DNA from: Mytilinidion resinicola
Lineage: Eukaryota; Ascomycota; Dothideomycetes; Mytilinidiales; Mytilinidiaceae
Reading direction: 5' to 3'
Length of the DNA stretch: 64,000 bases
Assembly (NCBI RefSeq): GCF_010093595.1
Contig: NW_022985441.1
Coordinates: 1,729,838 to 1,793,837, forward strand
In this document: piece after piece, positions 62,910 to 64,000 of the stretch
Layout: the number at the start of each line of letters is the position of its first letter
How positions within the stretch are numbered: the stretch's first letter is position 1
Position numbers and translations under genes: made by a program
The notes under the pieces: generated by a model
Told to the model about the DNA's origin: nothing
The model's input: only the letters and a program-made list of their open reading frames with translations
Databases searched by the model: none

Positions 62910-63783
62910 TTGAGGGACGTTGCTTGCTGTTCTGTGAGAGACGATACGGTTGGTAGTAGCCCAGAGCTGGTCAACGTGCGTACTTCTCGTCCTGAAAAGC
63001 ACCATCGTAAGTACACCCTCGAGATAACTGAGGGAAACAGTTGTAGAAGGGACTGGGAGTTGCAACAGAGAGTTCTGGAGATGACGCTGAAGCCACGGAG
63101 ACGAACTGAAGTGTGATGATGGACGGGGAGAATCACGTGACACGAAGGAAAGTCCAGCTTACATGTTGTCTTTACGAGGAGGCCTTATACCCCTTTACCA
63201 AATAGGTAGAGATGTGGGAAGAGAAGAAGCCTTTCTATACCATCCATCTATTCACACAAATAGAGTCTGACTTGGACAGATATACGATCTCTGCGTCAAC
63301 TCCGCCGATCAACAATCAGTCGCAGCATGCATCGTGACGCCCACATACACCGCTTATAAGGAAACCGTGACGACCGCCGAGACGATGGGCCGTCACGTTC
63401 TTTCCGAGGACTTGTCGCCCGTTGTCGTCGCTAGGGCGCTGTCGATGACACATCGCGGTTCGTCGGGTCTGCACGCCCCTTTGAGGCAACCATGACGACC
63501 CGGCAGTTGCCATCCGAAGGACTAACAGCCAGCAAGCTCATTTCTTTTGTTCTTGCATAATGGTCTTGGCAATAAGTGTGTGATTTACGTACAAAGGTTT
63601 GAGGTTGTGGAAAAGTTATGCCTGAGGTGGCAAGGTCAGCAGCTGCTTCGGCAAAAGCCCCGGGAAAACTACGGCCCGCTACCCCTGTCGCTGCAATTTG
63701 ATCGATTTTCACGACCTCAGAACACCAAAAGTTTTAGCTGAGTTCGCTATTGCGCCTGCTGCAACTGCGGCCTCCCATCTCCA
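62910..63783. other. Divergent intergenic region
   Basis: Between the MFS start and the gene leaving the right edge. No coding exon or RNA gene supported. Confidence 0.45.
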
Positions 63784-64000
63784 ATGACGAAGAAGCGCTC
63801 GCACTCCGAGTCTCACCATGGCACGTCCAGACCTGCCCAGGGCATGGGACGGGGCAGTATGGCTATCAGGGACAAGTCGAAGCCCCGTCCGAAGCGGGAG
63901 GCAGAGTCACAGCGGCCGACACTGGTAAGTATTGCGGGTAAATTATGCAGAAAAGTGACAGCAGGAATAGAACAGTGCTGACGGATTGCCCTAGATATTT
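63784..64000 (+). CDS. Start of an unidentified gene (runs off the window)
   Basis: First exon 63784-63924 encodes 47 residues, basic and Ser/Arg-rich (MTKKRSHSESHHGTSRP, then RDKSKPRPKREAESQ). A GTAAGT donor follows at 63925, with a GTGCTGAC branch-point-like site and CCTAG acceptor at 63994, so exon 2 would begin at 63995. Nothing in the visible part identifies a family. The basic, low-complexity head would suit a nuclear or nucleolar protein. Confidence 0.5.

Overview
The window is a gene-dense stretch of a filamentous ascomycete genome, most likely a dothideomycete-like fungus. The evidence is many short GT-AG introns (about 46-70 nt) with CTAAC/CTGAC-type branch points, head-to-head ACL1/ACL2 genes for a two-subunit ATP-citrate lyase, fungal-specific families (HET-C, LRNQIY-type proteins, a fungal histidine-acid-phosphatase-like membrane protein) and no bacterial-style operons. 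Gene models were built by reading splice junctions by eye and checking that every exon set stays in phase. No search was run, so family names rest on recognised motifs.

Layout. 0-6 kb: the 3' end of a NUG1-type ribosome-assembly GTPase, mitochondrial P5C dehydrogenase (proline catabolism), and two tandem paralogous LRNQIY-type proteins. 7-16 kb: a 15-exon phosphatase-like membrane protein that lacks the catalytic RHG histidine, then divergent ACL1 and ACL2. 16-30 kb: a small Cys-rich protein, a giant disordered protein of about 2,500 residues built from repeated Trp-Gly/poly-Lys modules, and an 809-aa disordered protein. 31-37 kb: a P450 interrupted by one in-frame TGA, divergent from a phenol-hydroxylase-like flavoprotein. 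37-43 kb: prefoldin subunit 5, a JmjC/cupin-like protein, a HEI10-like meiotic RING protein and a C2H2 zinc-finger protein. 43-46.6 kb is gene-poor. 46.6-51.4 kb: a single-pass membrane protein, and a TilS-like tRNA lysidine synthetase divergent from HSP10 with two perfect heat-shock elements between them. 52-58.4 kb: a 960-aa ankyrin protein and a HET-C protein. 58.9-63 kb: a SnoaL/NTF2-like gene whose halves are about 0.9 kb apart with a three-copy tRNA-like hairpin repeat between them, and a DHA2-type MFS transporter. The window ends in the first intron of another gene.

Most genes are housekeeping and work independently. Functional pairs are ACL1/ACL2 (one enzyme, shared 1.1-kb intergenic region), possibly P450/flavoprotein (oxidative attack on aromatics, the P450 probably dead), and HSP10/TilS (shared promoter, both probably mitochondrial). 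I did not find a single, clearly new multi-gene system. The most unusual items are the WG/Lys-repeat giant protein, the RHG-less phosphatase relative with GC-AG intron and 13-nt microexon, the nonsense-interrupted P450 and the covarying tRNA-like repeat.
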